A stretch of 64,000 nucleotides of DNA from Gorsachius magnificus (Eukaryota > Chordata > Aves > Pelecaniformes > Ardeidae): the NCBI GenBank assembly GCA_034008185.1, contig CM067081.1, positions 80,682,765 to 80,746,764 of the forward strand, given 5' to 3'. Below the pieces are notes generated by a model. It made no database searches. It worked only from the letters and a program-made list of their open reading frames with translations, and had not been told where the DNA came from. Shown piece after piece: positions 34,901 to 49,339 of this stretch; the first letter of the stretch is position 1; each line of letters begins with the position of its first letter. The position numbers were made by a program, and so were the translations under genes.

Positions 34901-37711
34901 GTTTCCACAAAATTAAAAAAGAAAAAATGAGGGCAAAAATATCACTAGATTTGAATCGTTGAATTTTCTGCCTTATTCATTATAACAGCTTATTTCAAAT
35001 GACAAATTTTATTCTTTCACTGATTTAAAAAAAAAGAAACCTGGACAGAATTAAAAGGATTTACATAAATTTAAAATATGACTAACAGGTACACTTCATA
35101 AGTTATTTAAATGCTCTCAGTGTGTGTTAAACATAAATGTGTTGCTTTTTACTCCCAGAGAATCAGCTGCATTTGACATTTTATAAGGGCTTTGTTAGAA
35201 TCCAGTCAAGCAATTCAGCATTCTAATTAAATTATAACTAATGTAAGATTACATGAGCTTTTCAGAGATCTTTTTCCCCTAACAAAGTTCACAACATTTA
35301 TGTGCTACTCAAGTTCAGGTTTTTGGTTACAATCCCAGTACTAAGACAACGTAAGTAAGGACATTCTTTCCCATTGCTGCCTTTGTTTGTATGTGTGTGT
35401 TTTGTAATTTCTGTTTCTATGTATATTCTATGGGAATATACGGAAAACATCGTATATGCAGTACAACCCTCATCATATGTGTCATATGCAGAATTTACCA
35501 GCAGCAACCTCATAATAAGGATTTATCAACAGGAGTTTGTGTTGGAAGTTGCAAGTAAAAAAAATCAGCAAAATTAGTACATCTACTCCAATTCATATTG
35601 CATGTTTCTCAAGCATGCATCTACAGAGTCTACAGGTTTTTAAAGTTCCTATAATTTCTGTCACAATTACCCAGTCTATTTTCAATGTAATGCATACCAG
35701 TTGATGCTGGCATCACTACTGAATTGCTGTACTTAGTCATTACATCCACTGTTCAGAAAATATGCTAATACAGTGAAGGGGGTTCACAGAGGAAAAACAC
35801 AACTGGGAAACACACCCTAGAGAAAAACCACCATATTTTATTTAATCATTTTAAAGAGAAGATTAAGGGGTGACAGCATTCCCTACAGTCAGAACAGAGT
35901 TTTGTTCATCTTTCTTCTGGTTTTAACACTGAAAGAAAATGTGATTTCCCAATTTTTTGAAAACTCAGCAGCAGCAATATTTCTTATTTCTATACTGGAT
36001 TTTTAATTTTCTTTGTATTGTGAATATTGATAAATTCAAAATCCATTATCTGTGTTATAGACTGAATGATTCCAGTAGTAACATTTACAATCTCTGTCTA
36101 GTGGCTATTTCTCTGAACCGTAGCCCATGGGAGGTCCAGATAAGCACTATCTGGTTTATGAAGTGAAAATTTATCCCTTGAGATGTGCATGCAATCATTA
36201 AAATGTCTGAGAAAGCTCTCCCACAATGGGCTGCCACATTCCTCCCACCACTTCCTCTGGACACTGTGTATCAAAGATGATGGGATGAAGAAAGAATTTA
36301 CTTATGGTTTTCATATGCTTCGGGCACACCAAGCCTGACTGGCACTTTTAGCATTTTTACATGCATTTGTGAAGGTCACACTAATCTAGAATGTCTACCT
36401 ATGATACTGTGCATGTGCACACATACAGATAGCAAGTTGCAAGTGAGAATCACTTAAATTCTTAGAAAGTACAGAACTGCTCCGCATTACACTAAGGTAT
36501 TCCTCCATCATATACAATCAATCTGTATAAACTGTGCTCTGAACTCAATCATTCTTCACCAGGTCCTGTCTTCGCTTTAATTCTATGAACTGCAGAGAAT
36601 TTAATAGCAGCTTCTTTTAATCACCAGAGCAATTTCATCTTGGAATAAGGAAAAGCTGTGGTGAGAGGCTTTTCCCCCTTTCTTTGGAAGGCAGAATGTA
36701 TTCATTGAATCTAAACGATTGATTAAATGCCCATCACTGTTTGTGGTACTTCTTTAGATGGACTTTCAATCAATACGGCAACGTCCCTTTCACCTGTACT
36801 GTCATGAAAACATGGCATCTGCTTCTAAATGTAACCCTGAACAATGAACTAACTGAGCAGGGGAAATAGAAAGGTTTCTACAAGGGTAATTTAAGATTGA
36901 AACCTTGTAAAGAAAGAGAATAGCACAAACAAGCTCTAGGCAGACTATAGTTCATGCCTACTCTAGCATCATGTAAACTTGATTTGACAGAACCACCAGT
37001 TATCAAACAGTGAAGACAATAATGCAGGGAAAAACATTCCGTGAAGCAGCTTTCATTGGTACCACCGGAACTGATTTGTCTCCTATAAGAGAGAAGTCTT
37101 GCATCAGGGCTGGTGTGGAACAGCTCCTTTCACCCAATGCTCTGTGGAAACAGAGAACCCGTCTGGCTTGTGTTGAGCCTCTCTGAGACAGAGCTTAACT
37201 GCTGTCGGTCATTTAGGATAATTTTCTAAGGCTGCTCAACACATATTTCAGCTCCTTTTCCTTTCCCTACTTCCCCACCGCCCTACATGTGAGTATAGTG
37301 TTGCTCAGCAATTTAAATGCTCTCCAGGCAGAGGTGGGGCTTTTTTGGCTGGGATCTGAGAAAGGTTGTTTGAAAACACAGAGGAAACATGACTAAAAAG
37401 AAAACTCAATCAAACATCGGTGTGACACAATGAAAGGAGCCTAGGGAGTCAGCTTTTAGCTTATGATGTCAGCTACAGAAGATTTGCAGCTGGAACCGTT
37501 GCTGGTAGCTTGATTTTTCCTGTGAAATGGCAGGACTTTATATATTCTTCTAAGTAGAGCAGAAGAGTGTCAGGAACACACCACTCCAATGCCGTTTTTT
37601 TCTGCAGTAGCCTGCAATATCACAAATTTTCATCAAATGAGTCCTAAGAATGTGACAATACAAAGGCATCTCAGCTGTCCTATATAGAGTGTTGAATGAT
37701 TTTGTTTTCAG

Positions 37712-37800
37712 CACTTGAAAAAATAACTAGGATGCCATTCTTCAGAAGAGCAAGAGCTTCTCGGATGTCTGCATTCTTCATTCTTTCATGTTCAGGACAG
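37712..37800 (+). other. Exon-like segment with ATG (speculative)
   Basis: 89 bases bounded by a pyrimidine-rich acceptor (TTTTGTTTTCAG) and a donor (GGACAG|GTAATT). An ATG at 37732 is open for exactly 23 codons to the donor (phase 0), giving a basic N-terminus (FFRRARASR). Upstream are a CRE-like TGATGTCA (37464-37471) and a TATATAT (37539-37545). It could be a first coding exon of an alternative transcript, but no downstream exon is recognised in the window. Confidence 0.15.
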
Positions 37801-40256
37801 GTAATTCCCTTCCTATAGAAACTATTTATACACACCATTTCTTAATGAATGACATTAGTTGTGCTCACCATTGGTTCTAATGACAAAGCAAAAAAAACTA
37901 TGTAGTCAGAAAATGTACATTTGCATTAATTGTGCTCCATGTGAGTGCTTGTATTAACAGACAGGTAATGAGCCATCTCATGTTTTTCTAATTGGGCTAC
38001 TGCCAGTAACAGTTTTAGGGAAGACACAGATCCACTGTTTTCGGTGGCTGAGGCAGGGGTAGTTCTGTTCGGGAAGAGTCCAACTTCCAGCCTCTTTCCC
38101 AACCCTGCTATTAAAGTCTCTTTGTGCAGCCCTGTGGCTTAAGTGTTTTAACAGCTATCCATCTCTAACCAGAAAATATTCAGTTGTCTCCATCCTGCTG
38201 AACTGTTTTGCATATTTCCAATTTTTAGTTCTTTTCTAGGCTTGTGATAGAGGGTGATTTAATTTTATAATGTGATACCAGGCTTAAATGATAAGTGATA
38301 AGTACAGCCTGATAAACACAGCATACTGATATTTAATGTATTCATCTCCACCCTGCAAGTCTAAAAACAATGATCAGTGATTAGAAAATAAGCTTAGCAT
38401 GATTTTATTTATGGAACATAGTTAATGAATCTGTTTTTCACTGAATAATTGCAGTAATCAACTGAAATAATAGTAGAAGTGCACAGTAAATAGGTCAGAT
38501 CAAGTAAAATTTTAAATGTTTATTCCCAGATGTCTTTCAACCAATTTCTGTCTCAAGGGTTGTATGGCATTTTCTTGTTGGTTTCTATTTTCTTTTCTGC
38601 ATGTTTCTGTCCGAAATTCAAACACACGTTTATGATAACCTCGATGGGAAATTACCTTCTATTGCTAATAGAGATAACTATCAGTTTGCATGGGTTTTTT
38701 ATTGCCTTGCAGTTTAGGAATAGCTATAAAAATAAAAAGTGACAGTTTGTAAGATTCTTTATGAAGGTGGTTGACTCTTCTACTCTACATCTTCAAACAA
38801 AATTGTGAAATAATGTGGTTGTTTTACGTGTTGTCATGAAAATCATTCACCTTCAATTTGCCCACAGTGGGAACCTGGAAGCTGTAAAATGAACTACCAT
38901 ATGTGCCATAAGCCACTGCCAGGCATCAATGCCAGTCTGATGAGTACATAAGATTATTTCAAGACGCTTGTACACTGAAACATATTCGCTAACTCTTCAG
39001 ACAGGCTTTCAGTAGATCTCTGTTTCAAACAAGCAAAAAAAGCCATAAAAATGAGAGATTTCCCTGAAGAGGACACATCCAGGAAAGGAAAAGAGCATTT
39101 GCTACTACTGGCTGATCTTAAATCAGCCAAAGAATTTAAAACATGCCAAGTAATGCTGGCCAACTTGGTTTTTAGACTCATAAGCCTTGAAAAATGACAA
39201 AACCAGAATTTAATCTGCATATTGGTAACCTTTAGGTTAAGTCAATTAGCTGGATTGAATCCTTGCAAGTTGCTAGAGGGTATCACATGCCTGTGCCTAT
39301 TTGTAAGAGCTTTCTCTTTTCATTCTTCAAGATGCACCATGAATTGTTATTTAAGTTTTGTGGATTTTGCTGCCATGAGCCTCAGTTAACATGACTGCTC
39401 CCTATACTTTGCTATTGACTTCTAAATCTGTTTCATCTGCTTCCAAGCTTGTCACGATTTTCAAGCTTACCCCCAGTATAGAATGAGGCAAAAGTGCAGA
39501 GATCCTCAAATTAGCATCAACCCAAGCTAGTATTTCCACAGGGCACTGTTCTCTGGTCAAGAAAATAGCACAACTAAGAAGCAGAGCTTGTTAGCCTAGA
39601 CCCAGAGCCACCCATACATGGCAGCAGTGCTTTGGGGCTTGAACTAGCTCAGGCCATGCCAAATCAAAACCAGAAAGGATGCCAAGCCCCAGTGAGCCAT
39701 AGTAACTGTCAATAAATTCTAAACATAAGTCTGAGCATGATTCACCTTTTGAGTACCTTTGTTCAATCTCAGTAATCTCTACTGAGTGTCATGGAGGAAC
39801 ACCGTGCTGGGCAACCAGCTGGGTTGCACGCTGCCTTAATGATGTTAACCTAGGGCATCAGAAATTTGAGTTTCTGTTTCTGATGTGGTTTGTTTTGTTG
39901 TTACCATGTTTTATGTATCTATATATGAACAGATAAGGGTACTAAAACCTGATTTAATAACCTCAGGACTTAAAATAAACCATCTGTGGGAATGATAGGT
40001 AGCTGGAAAAAAAAATGCTGTATATTAAGTTTTGTATTACATATATGACCACTAACCTTATTAATACATATATTAATAATCCTGGTGATGTAACAGCCTG
40101 CTTTTTTTTGTTGTTTGTTAGTTACAAAACCTGATTTTCCAAAACATTTGTAAACACTTATTCAATTATTTGTAAGTACTAACAAAACAGAGGCTGTCTG
40201 CTCTGAAGGCCAGTGCAGGAAGATATATTCAGTGGCTGCAATTGCAGCAAACACCT

Positions 40257-40257
40257 C

Positions 40258-40292
<35 letters not shown>
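40257..40292. repeat. (CAA)n microsatellite
   Basis: About 12 CAA units followed by an A run. Confidence 0.95.
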
Positions 40293-42989
40293 AAAAGGAA
40301 ATAAAAAAATTGCCTGGAAACTTAACTGAAGTCTTAAAACACGAAGCAGCATATAGTGTACCTTGTATTTCTCAAAGACCAGATTCGCCTCACTTCAGAA
40401 ATTCATAATGAGGTAGCTTCAGCAAACTTCTCCCCCCCCACTTCCCCAAATCTCTTTACATCAGGAAAAACTGAAATCTTGTTAACCTGTGCTAAACATA
40501 GCCTGTTTCTGCTGTAGGGAGGGCTTCTAAAAGGACAAATGCCATCTCTAGAAAGCTCTCTTCCCTGGCTGGTAAGGTTTCCAGGTTAATACATATAAAT
40601 AATGCTTTTGATTTATGTTATAGGCAGCTGTAACAGATGAGTGACCTTAATTTACCAAACTAGATAATCAGCTTTTTTTTTAACAAAAGAAAAAAAAATT
40701 CTTTCCTTGCCACTGCAACCGAAAAGGCTTAGCAAGCCTTATGTGAACTCTGTAGCAGATCCATAACACAGAGGACCTGTGGCTGGCCCTACCAAAAATG
40801 ATGGCTACTTTCAGTGTCTGTTAGTAAAGGTGTCACATATCACTCGTTGTGAGAAACAGAGAACACTATAAATAAATCCCTGATAGTATTTGTTTCAATA
40901 TCTGCTATGTTTGAAATGTCAAGCAGAGAAATTTGACTCAAAATTCGGCCTTCCTTATCTCTAATTGGTGTCACCAAATTCTCACATGGGAGATGAAAGC
41001 TGTAGTGATGTTCTTTAGTTCTTATAGCTTTTCCCGGCTGGTTTTGGCCAAATATTGAGTATCCTCAAATCCACTGAACTCAACTAAAAATTGCCTCAAT
41101 TGCCAGAATAAGGCTTATATATGAAATACGTATATGAATATGTCACCCTTATGGCTGACAGTGTTACAAAGCAAAGGAACTAGATGGATCACCCCTGGCT
41201 ACATCCAGCCCTAAAGGAAAATTCTGCTGGCCGCTGGCCTGTTTCCATTCCCCATACTCAGAAAGTTAATAAGGTGTAGTAAGGAAATCATCTGTAGCCT
41301 GCTTGCTTTTCCCATTGGTGACACTAATTGCCTACAACCATAGTTTAAATTTACCATAGGTTGTGTCATCTGAGACATGTCTTCCTAACTAGCCTGGAAC
41401 AGATATGTCTGCAACTGACCCTTCTTACGTTATTCATTTTTCTTTTGGAAATGCAGTGCTTTGTCAGCCTGATGTGGTTTTTGTTTTCTGTTACTATCCT
41501 CAGATGTCTATGCTGCCCCTACTTGATCTGGATTTCAGACAGCTGTAATAACCAACAGACTGGACGGTGTTCTTCTGCTTGCCACTCCTACAGTTTCTCA
41601 GTCCCCAGAGCACCAAAATATCAAAGTCCTCATTGTGTAGAACTGAAAGCAAGAGCTAACAGGCCAGATGATCAGTATACTTTTACTGGTGGTGATACTG
41701 TTCAGTTGTGATTACTGAGATATCTTTTGCAATATTATTTTATGAGAATAAATAGTATGTCTAACTAAACAAGCCACTTGGTTGCTCCTGTATGGTAAGT
41801 AGGACTAGGACCTCTTGGGTGTTTTTCTTCTTTTGTCACCAACAAAAACAAAAATCATGCATCTCAACCTTGCCAGTTCTTTAATGCAGTGTTCCACTAA
41901 GTTCAGTTACTATACTCTCTATAGTTGAATGTTTAGTTTATTGTCATATATCAGTCCCAAGCTTATTAGAGTCACAAATTAAAAGACTGAGTTATCAGAG
42001 AGCACAGCTTCCAGTTGAAATATTTCTTTTTAATTTCTTTTGGCAGGGATCACAAGATGGTGCTATTACACATGGCCATGAAGATCAATCCTCGTCTCCT
42101 TTTAGACAGTCAAAATCTTCTTTATTGCAAGAAGAAATACTGTATTATATTAGTGTGTATTTGATATTTTGTTTTTCTCAGATGGTCTTTTGTAACCACT
42201 TATCTCAGTTCCAGGTCTGGGATGTAGTTTCTTAGTAAAATAAGTCTGCCAAAGAGTCTGCCTCACTGAGTCATTTGAAATGCAAGCAGATATTTGAGGG
42301 TGCCAGGGGCACCATCTTATACAGCTTTAATTCAGGATATTCTAGTTCAAAACTTGTAAATGAAAAGGTCAAGTTATTGCATATCTTTTAATCATTGCAA
42401 GTGACCAGTAATCTAAAATTAAATCAATGAAACCACACTGTACAAGGAAATAGATCTGCTGTATAACCTGTATAGTGAATCTGGGTTTCATTTTACTACT
42501 CTGGTTTAATAGCTTATTACAGCAATCCAGCTGGTGTTCCAGGAATAGATCACTTCACTGCTATGAGTGGGATTTTTTTTGTTCTCACATTTATCAAATA
42601 TTCTGGCCAGCTGGCAGTCTCTGCATACTTGGCTCTATACTACACCAGTCCCAATGAGTACAAATAATCTATAAAACCTTGATGTGGGGGATTAGACGGG
42701 TTCTAAGAGGACATCTGCGAAAACATGGGTGAAAACCTTGGAGACTTAGGCAGGCACTTGCCAAAGGTGTGTCTGCTACTTTTCCACATGGCTGGCTATT
42801 ATGTAACAACACACAATAATGCACTTGCCTTTGGAGAGTCACCGAAAATAAATTGAAAACATGTAATTAAACTGCACAGGGGATGTGATTTTTCCAATAT
42901 GCAGGATACCATTCGTAAACTGCCTTTTAGTCAGGGGCCCATACGAAAACCAAATGGAAAAGAAAAATAAAAATAATGTTTTCCTGTTT

Positions 42990-43120
42990 TTACCTTTTTA
43001 GTCAGGAACAGAGTTGGGAACATCTTGTCAAAGGTTTAGCTGAAATTCAAGCATTCTGCTCTGCCAGCCCAGTGAATATCATCAACCGCTAAAGAGAGTG
43101 ATAAGCATGACAAATTTTGA
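42990..43120 (-). mobile_element. Old antisense CR1-like scrap (RT first catalytic block)
   Basis: The minus-strand reading of 43050-43021 gives L-N-F-S-stop-T-F-D-K-M, which resembles the D-F-S-K-A-F-D-K block of CR1/L3 RTs. The flank at 43070-43090 also fits the upstream wording. Too short and eroded for certainty. Confidence 0.35.
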
Positions 43121-46071
43121 TATACAGAATATAAAGACAGTTTTACCAGGACTTATAGTATTAAAAACCCCCTGAGAAAATATATCAAGAAACACAGGCG
43201 GTGCTGCTAAAATTGTAGATGAAAAGAACAAAACTTTTTTGGCTTTCTTCTGATCTTTCAGTCCTTTTTTAGGACACTGAGAGGTGAGGATTTTCTACTA
43301 ACTGAAGTGAATTGTAAATACGTTACTCTCACGGTCTGAAGCAATGATATGAAGGCCTAAACCACACAACCCAAATACAGAAGTGGTGCAGCTGAGTGAG
43401 ACTGTGACTGAGAAGCAAATAGAAATAAACTAAGGAACATCCCATAGTGACCCATCAGAGGTCTAGCAAACATCCACATAAGTCCCATGTGCTGTTGTAT
43501 AAAGGAGAAGTGCAAACTGGGAAAGGAGGAAATTGGTACACAGCTGAGACTCTGACCTTGAAAGGTTTATGTGTGGGCATCTAAGTTCACAGTATAGGCT
43601 GCAGAGTGCCAGGCAGTGGAGCTGGAAAACAGTTCCGTTGACAATATCCACCATCAGCAGGACTCAACTCTCCCAACGCACACGCCGAGCATCCTTATCT
43701 GCACCCTGGGGAATGCTGCCTGGCCTCACACTCCCACCCCAGAAGGGTCTGAAGCACCTTTAGCTCCAGTGTCATACCTGCCAGTCCCAACAGAGAGCTG
43801 TCTCCAGCCAAGGCAGGCAGCGCGATGCAATGTAACAGACCTAACGGTTGGAAGAGTTGTGCTGACAGCCCAGCTGCATAAACTGCACACTTATCGGGGG
43901 TACAACTCTGATGAGCTCTAGTGAGGACATGAGGACTTAATCCGTTAATGATCAAAGCTCAGTAGGAGTGCTCCTGGGCCTCATGGTCTGGCTGAGCCTT
44001 GTTTGAAAGAAATCTTGTTTGTGGTGCTCCAAGACTGCTCCAGGATGTGAACCAAATGTTGGAAAAGGAAGAAAAGGGGAAATTATGCTCAGAAGTATAT
44101 TCAAATTAAAATGTTAATGCTTAGACATTTCAGGGCAGCTCAAATGGAAGTAGACACCTTTGTTTAAGCAACAGAATTTCTCTCTGGATGTCTATTTTAT
44201 GGTGAATTGAATTGCTCCATTGATTTTCATTGCCCAGATCTTTTCTTAATATAGCATGAACCTGGACCCAAGTAGACCCCAAATGTGTCTTCGTCTGGAA
44301 TTGAATCCTACCCCCACCCAGGAATGTCCAAACATAATATTAAAAAGTATACGGCAGGAACTGAACAGGTGTTGCTACTAATTGAAGCTTAGGAGCATGT
44401 GTAACATATGGATAGGGTAATTAGCAAGTTAAAATGTTCATGATAAAAGATGATAGCCAATAGAGAATGCATGGTATACTGTATATGGCACTGATTGCAC
44501 TCCCATAAAGGAGAGGCACGTAGCTCGGGTTGAGTGTTTAGACCCTACTGTGTGCCCTGTCGATAGCATTATGCTTCTCAGTCACGACGCTGCTCTGAAT
44601 AAAAATAACCTGGGTAAAAATGAGGCAGTGATGAGGTAAATTGCGCTGCTAGGGAGCATTAAACACATCTCATCTCTGGAAGAAATGGGTTTGGAGAGTC
44701 AATAGCCAACTTTTGTGGCCACCTAAGAAAAATCTGCCCTTGGATTAGGAAAAGTTGACTGGGCTTCCTGCAGAGTCAGAAGCCCTCAGGTGCTGCTGGA
44801 GAGCAAAGGGGAATATCCTGAAGGAAACTGCCATATCTGTGACCATCCTGCTTGCTTGAAAGCTGTTTACAAATCTTGTTTTCTCAGACCTACTAGAAAC
44901 AAGCAGAAGTAAAAAGTGAATTAACTTCCCATAGCTTCCGTGACCAAGCTCACACCACCTGATGTCAGTCAGTCTCTGGATCCACTGCCTATGTGGTCTA
45001 ATTCAACAAAAATTCTTCAGGTCAGACAGGTCCAGTTTCGCTTACACCATGGGTCCACTGTCCAAAGAGAACAAACACCCAAATATCCAAAGAGATGCTG
45101 CCTGAAAGCCTTCCCATCTCTCTCCCCTCGTTCCTTCCTGTGCTGCTCTGCACCACCCCATCCTCTGGGGTGGCACAGCTGGGCTGTGAATGCCAATGAA
45201 TAACTTGATCTGACTTAAAATAATATCCCTGAACTTTCCTGGGCAGTCCTCCAGAGCAGCTCATGGCCCCACTACCCCTCCCCTGCCGCAGCCTCCCACA
45301 GGCGTGAGGCAGGAAAGCCTCAAGCTGAGCTGCCAAACACTTGGTGTCCTTGTGCCATGGCCATGGGTGCATCGGGGGGTTTGGTGTCTTCTCTGCCGAC
45401 CTCCCACAGTGTCAGCTGTCACCCTGCGTGGGGCGTTTCACACCATGTCAGTGAACTTCAGCCCAGTCTACCGTTGTCGGCAGAACAGGAGCTCCCTCAA
45501 TGGCAGCCAGGAGCACTTGTGGCTTAATAATTCATGCTGGATTTTAGGGGAGGTGGCAGGGAGGAGACTGAGGTACCTTTTGTTCCCCATGAGCTGCTCT
45601 ATCTCTCGAGCATCTAGATGTATTGATATTTATCTCAGAATAAAATATATAGACTCATTAATGGATGAGCAATAATTCTCGCTCTCAGCTTTACAGAAGT
45701 GATTGGATCACACTGGGTTATATCAGATGTCTTGCAGGATTTTTTTTCAATGTCAGATACTATCCACTGTATGGGTTGTACTGTTTAATAAATCCAAAGT
45801 AGACATGAATACATTTTACTTATTTGTTTTCTATCTTCCCATATAGTGCATGAGAGTGAATGCACACAAAATGTTAAAATTTGACCTTCTTAAAAATCAA
45901 ATCCAAAATTAAATGATGGAATATAATTTCAAAATCAAGTTAATGGGAAAGATAAATATAAATCTAAAATAGGAAATTTTAGGAATATCTTTAAAAAATA
46001 AATTATTTCCGGTGTCCTTTTTTTGGCTTTTGGTTTTGTACTGTTTTTCTTTTAAGTATAAAAGTCACAAA

Positions 46072-46119
46072 TTTATATTATATTACACTATATTATGTTA
46101 TATTACATTACGTTACATT
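46072..46119. repeat. AT-rich tandem repeat
   Basis: Imperfect repeats built on TATATTACAT-like units of about 10 bases. Confidence 0.7.
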
Positions 46120-46856
46120 TCTTAGGATCTTCACTTCAGAATAAAAGATTTTCTAGTTTATTTTGGGGGGTAGGATTTCCTTATTTAGAGGAATCTGGGA
46201 AAGCCATTTTAAAAAATCATTCTTTTTTCATAGGCAATTTCATTTACAGAGTGCTACCAGAAAGCTTAACAAATTTTAGCAGCATCATTGCTACTAATAA
46301 CATACACTCATACCACACGCATCTTGCCCAAGAATTCTTTAGGGTCATGTTCAGCTCCTTGTTTTTCCAACTGCAAAAGTAAGTATTTGCCAGAAAAGGG
46401 AAAGGAAAAGTTCTAAAACTGTGGTATATAACCCACCAATGTTCAGATGAAATCATATAGATCATCTTTTCCTCGTTTTCCCTGCTTCTTACTGTTTGGT
46501 TCAACTTACTTACGGAGAAAAAAAGCAAAATAAACCTGAAACAAAAAATTAAATATTGATCCATGTGAAAAATTGCTTTAGCTCTGTCTCTGAAAAAAGA
46601 AGCAAGATTTTCTGCCAGACAAAGGACAGGTCAATGCTGGGAATCAGCACAGGCTGCTCAGTTGAACTATTAGTTGAAATAATTGCATCTGCAGGGGATT
46701 GGTTTTATCTATGAAGAACATGAGACTCTCTGAATTAAAGGTATATGCCTTAGAAGAGAGGATAACTACTTTCAGCCTACCAGAGGGTGATACATAAAAT
46801 GCAAAGAGAAACCAGTGTGTCTTTTTAATTTTTCCTGTTTGTGACTTAACAAAAAT

Positions 46857-46896
46857 TTATTTAAACATATATTTAAAAAATTATTTAAACATATAT
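46857..46896. repeat. 24-bp-period direct repeat
   Basis: TTATTTAAACATATAT at 46857-46872 and again at 46881-46896, separated by TTAAAAAA. Confidence 0.75.
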
Positions 46897-48697
46897 TAAT
46901 TATTTTACTTATTAACATTCTGGCCAGCAGTAGTTTAGACTTCTCTGTAGTCAGTATTACCCTGGCAGTGGTTTGCTTTTGGTTTCTTACTGAGAGGTTA
47001 TCAAACTTAATGTTTTCAAGCCTATCCCATTCTCATTAGGTATTAAATAGATGCTATTTGGTCTGAATTACCAAGAAGTTGGAGTGCTTTAATGTACCAT
47101 GGCATGAGAGAACTGAAAACAAAAATTTAGTGCAAGCAGGAAGGAAAACAAAACTGCAAGGTATGAAAAAGCCTCCTCCCCAAAATACCTCATAATATTG
47201 ACAAACCAAAAAAAAATTTCTTCTTTTACAGTCTCAGCCTTCTTTACAGGCCATGTAAAACTCAGGGATAATGTGAAAGCATGAGTACTCTCAAAAAACA
47301 GGGACACCTTGTCGAGCTGTAAAGCTTTGACCCAGATCTAATCTTCCAGAGGCTAAAAACTTGCATGTGTCACTTTATAGACCGGCACTATCAACAACCA
47401 GTCTTTTTATTTTTTATTTCATTAGCTGAGTAAAATAAACAGAATGCATAGGCTCTGAACAGTTTTAGCTAATTGTGCTTTCAACATTAAAAGATTATCC
47501 TTCTTCTGCAAAACATTCACTTCCAAATATTTTAAAGCTTTTTATGGTCATGCAAAAGACAAAAGTTGTCTTCTACAGTATACTGTGAAGATGCTGATAG
47601 GTCTGAAGTACCTAATGATAGGTTGGTTAGAAAATCTGCTTATTATGGGGCATACAGTGTTTATTAAGATATTATGGAAATACACAACTGAAAACAAGAC
47701 ATAAATTTTTAACTTTGTCTCCATCCTATTGCTTTTACAGCCCTTATTTCCTTAGTCTTTTCATTTACAAGGTAAAATTCACACACAGGCCTGAATTTTC
47801 AAACTGTTTTTCCATGGTTTCAGCTGTGTCTCTTCCACTGACTTCTTAATGGGAGCTATCTGGAAAAAATCCCAAATAGCTTTATGAAAATGTAGCGTTC
47901 TGCAGCGTTCTCTCTCTGACTGACGAGTGCTGTGATTGCAGAGGTGGGAGGTAAGAGACAGATAATAAGAAATTTCAACTCAAAGTATCTCTATGACACA
48001 TGAAAGATGAATTGAAAATGCTTTAGTTTAGAAATTAGTTTTCATGGCTTTTAAGGTGATTGATGAGACAACTTTGAACTAGATCTACCTAGCAGCGGTC
48101 ACTGTGTTTTAACAGCGGAAGGCACACAGAGTGAGTGTGTGTATCAAGCACTGCAGAGCTATCTGTCACTCTATTTAAATATATCTAAACAGCTAAAGCT
48201 ATCACATTGTTAAGACACAAACACAGGTAACTGGTTTTGCAAAATATATTTTTTTTTCCATAAGGAAAGCGACCTTGTTATAAATAAAACCTGCTGTAGT
48301 ATGTAGGCACCAGTTTCAGGAGGACAGGGTAGATAAAAGGTAGGCACACGTGGGGAAGATGAGGTGAAAGGAAAAATCGTGAGTGTGGGGGTGGGCATCA
48401 AACTCAACCCTGAATCCACAAGAGCCTAATGGAAGAGACACTCATCTGAGGCATGACAGACCAAGGTTCAAGTCTTTGGTCTTTTGATTCAAATAGGTTT
48501 GAACTTAAATTTCCCATGTTACTTGGTTGTACTCAATCAGTCTCCCTCTGTATAAAGGAGAGCCTGGGAAGGGCAGGACAAATCAGTCAAATCCTTATGC
48601 CCGTGCGCTCGTCTGTGATGTGCGAGACCCTGTGGTGAGCTTTGGTCTCAGCTGACAAATCTGAGATGATATAAGAATCAGTCTCTCTGCCTTTGTC

Positions 48698-48715
48698 TTT
48701 TTTTTTTTTTTTTTT
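48698..48715. repeat. Poly-T run
   Basis: About 18 consecutive T, with a second run of about 12 near 48760. Confidence 0.7.
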
Positions 48716-49339
48716 ATTACCAAAAGCTTTTAGAGGTTCATCCCAGTGTGGGATAGGATTTTTTTTTTTTTAACTGCTTTTACACACAGTATTATGTGCA
48801 AGTATTTCATTTTTCCTTCAGGATATTAAGACCACACTGAAATCTTAACTGGAGATCAAGACTCAGATATATTTCCAGCCATTTTGAAATTAAGTTTAAA
48901 TATTCTGATGAAATTTTAGCTAAGAATCATTAGGTTTGTTAGAAGTGATCCAACACTATTGTTGATTTGAACTATGAATTTTTTATTGCTTTCCTTCTAG
49001 TCAATTCTCCTTTCAAAGCCTTGCAAATTACTTCTCTTTGTGGTTCTGCCTTTTAGTGGTATAGGTTTACAGAAAACAATACTGAAGAGAAAGGATCGTG
49101 ACTGGCATTTAAATGTCAGGGTACCACAGTCCCCTTCTCCTGCCCCTCTGGAGCAGGGATGCCGATGGACCCCACCGCTTCCCTACCATCACCCGTGCTG
49201 CATTTCAGCAGCACCAGGGCTCATGCAGCATCTCCCAGCCTCAGCCAGGGATCCATTCCCAAGTCCTGTATTTTCAACACACCTCATGAGACAGCTAACT
49301 CAACCTTCTGCTTAAAAGTAAGATCAATTATATTTTAAT

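Larger units (their letters stand above)
31991..42989. other. Long stretch without recognisable genes
   Basis: About 11 kb. The longest frames (116 codons at 41361-41711; 94 codons at 32719-33003) contain hydrophobic runs typical of T-rich DNA and no domain. It includes a CAA microsatellite and a possible alternative promoter/exon near 37.46-37.80 kb. No repeat of confident identity. Confidence 0.4.
43121..49339. other. No recognisable genes
   Basis: Contains more GC-rich blocks at about 43460-43960 and 44940-45600 with overlapping meaningless frames on both strands (the longest is 123 codons, 45304-45675). AT-rich simple sequence lies at 46.07 and 46.86 kb and a poly-T run at 48.70 kb. Confidence 0.4.

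Noticed and set aside
40257..40292. CAA repeat considered as part of a CRISPR-like or coding poly-Gln tract
   Set aside because: A plain trinucleotide microsatellite with no spacers and no surrounding reading frame.
41361..41711. 116-codon plus-strand frame that looks like a membrane protein
   Set aside because: The hydrophobicity comes from T-rich DNA. No known family, no splice or promoter context, and it begins inside unique AT-rich sequence.
45022..45675. Two overlapping frames of 116 and 123 codons on opposite strands
   Set aside because: GC-rich DNA with fewer stops explains both. Neither has motifs, and at most one could be real.
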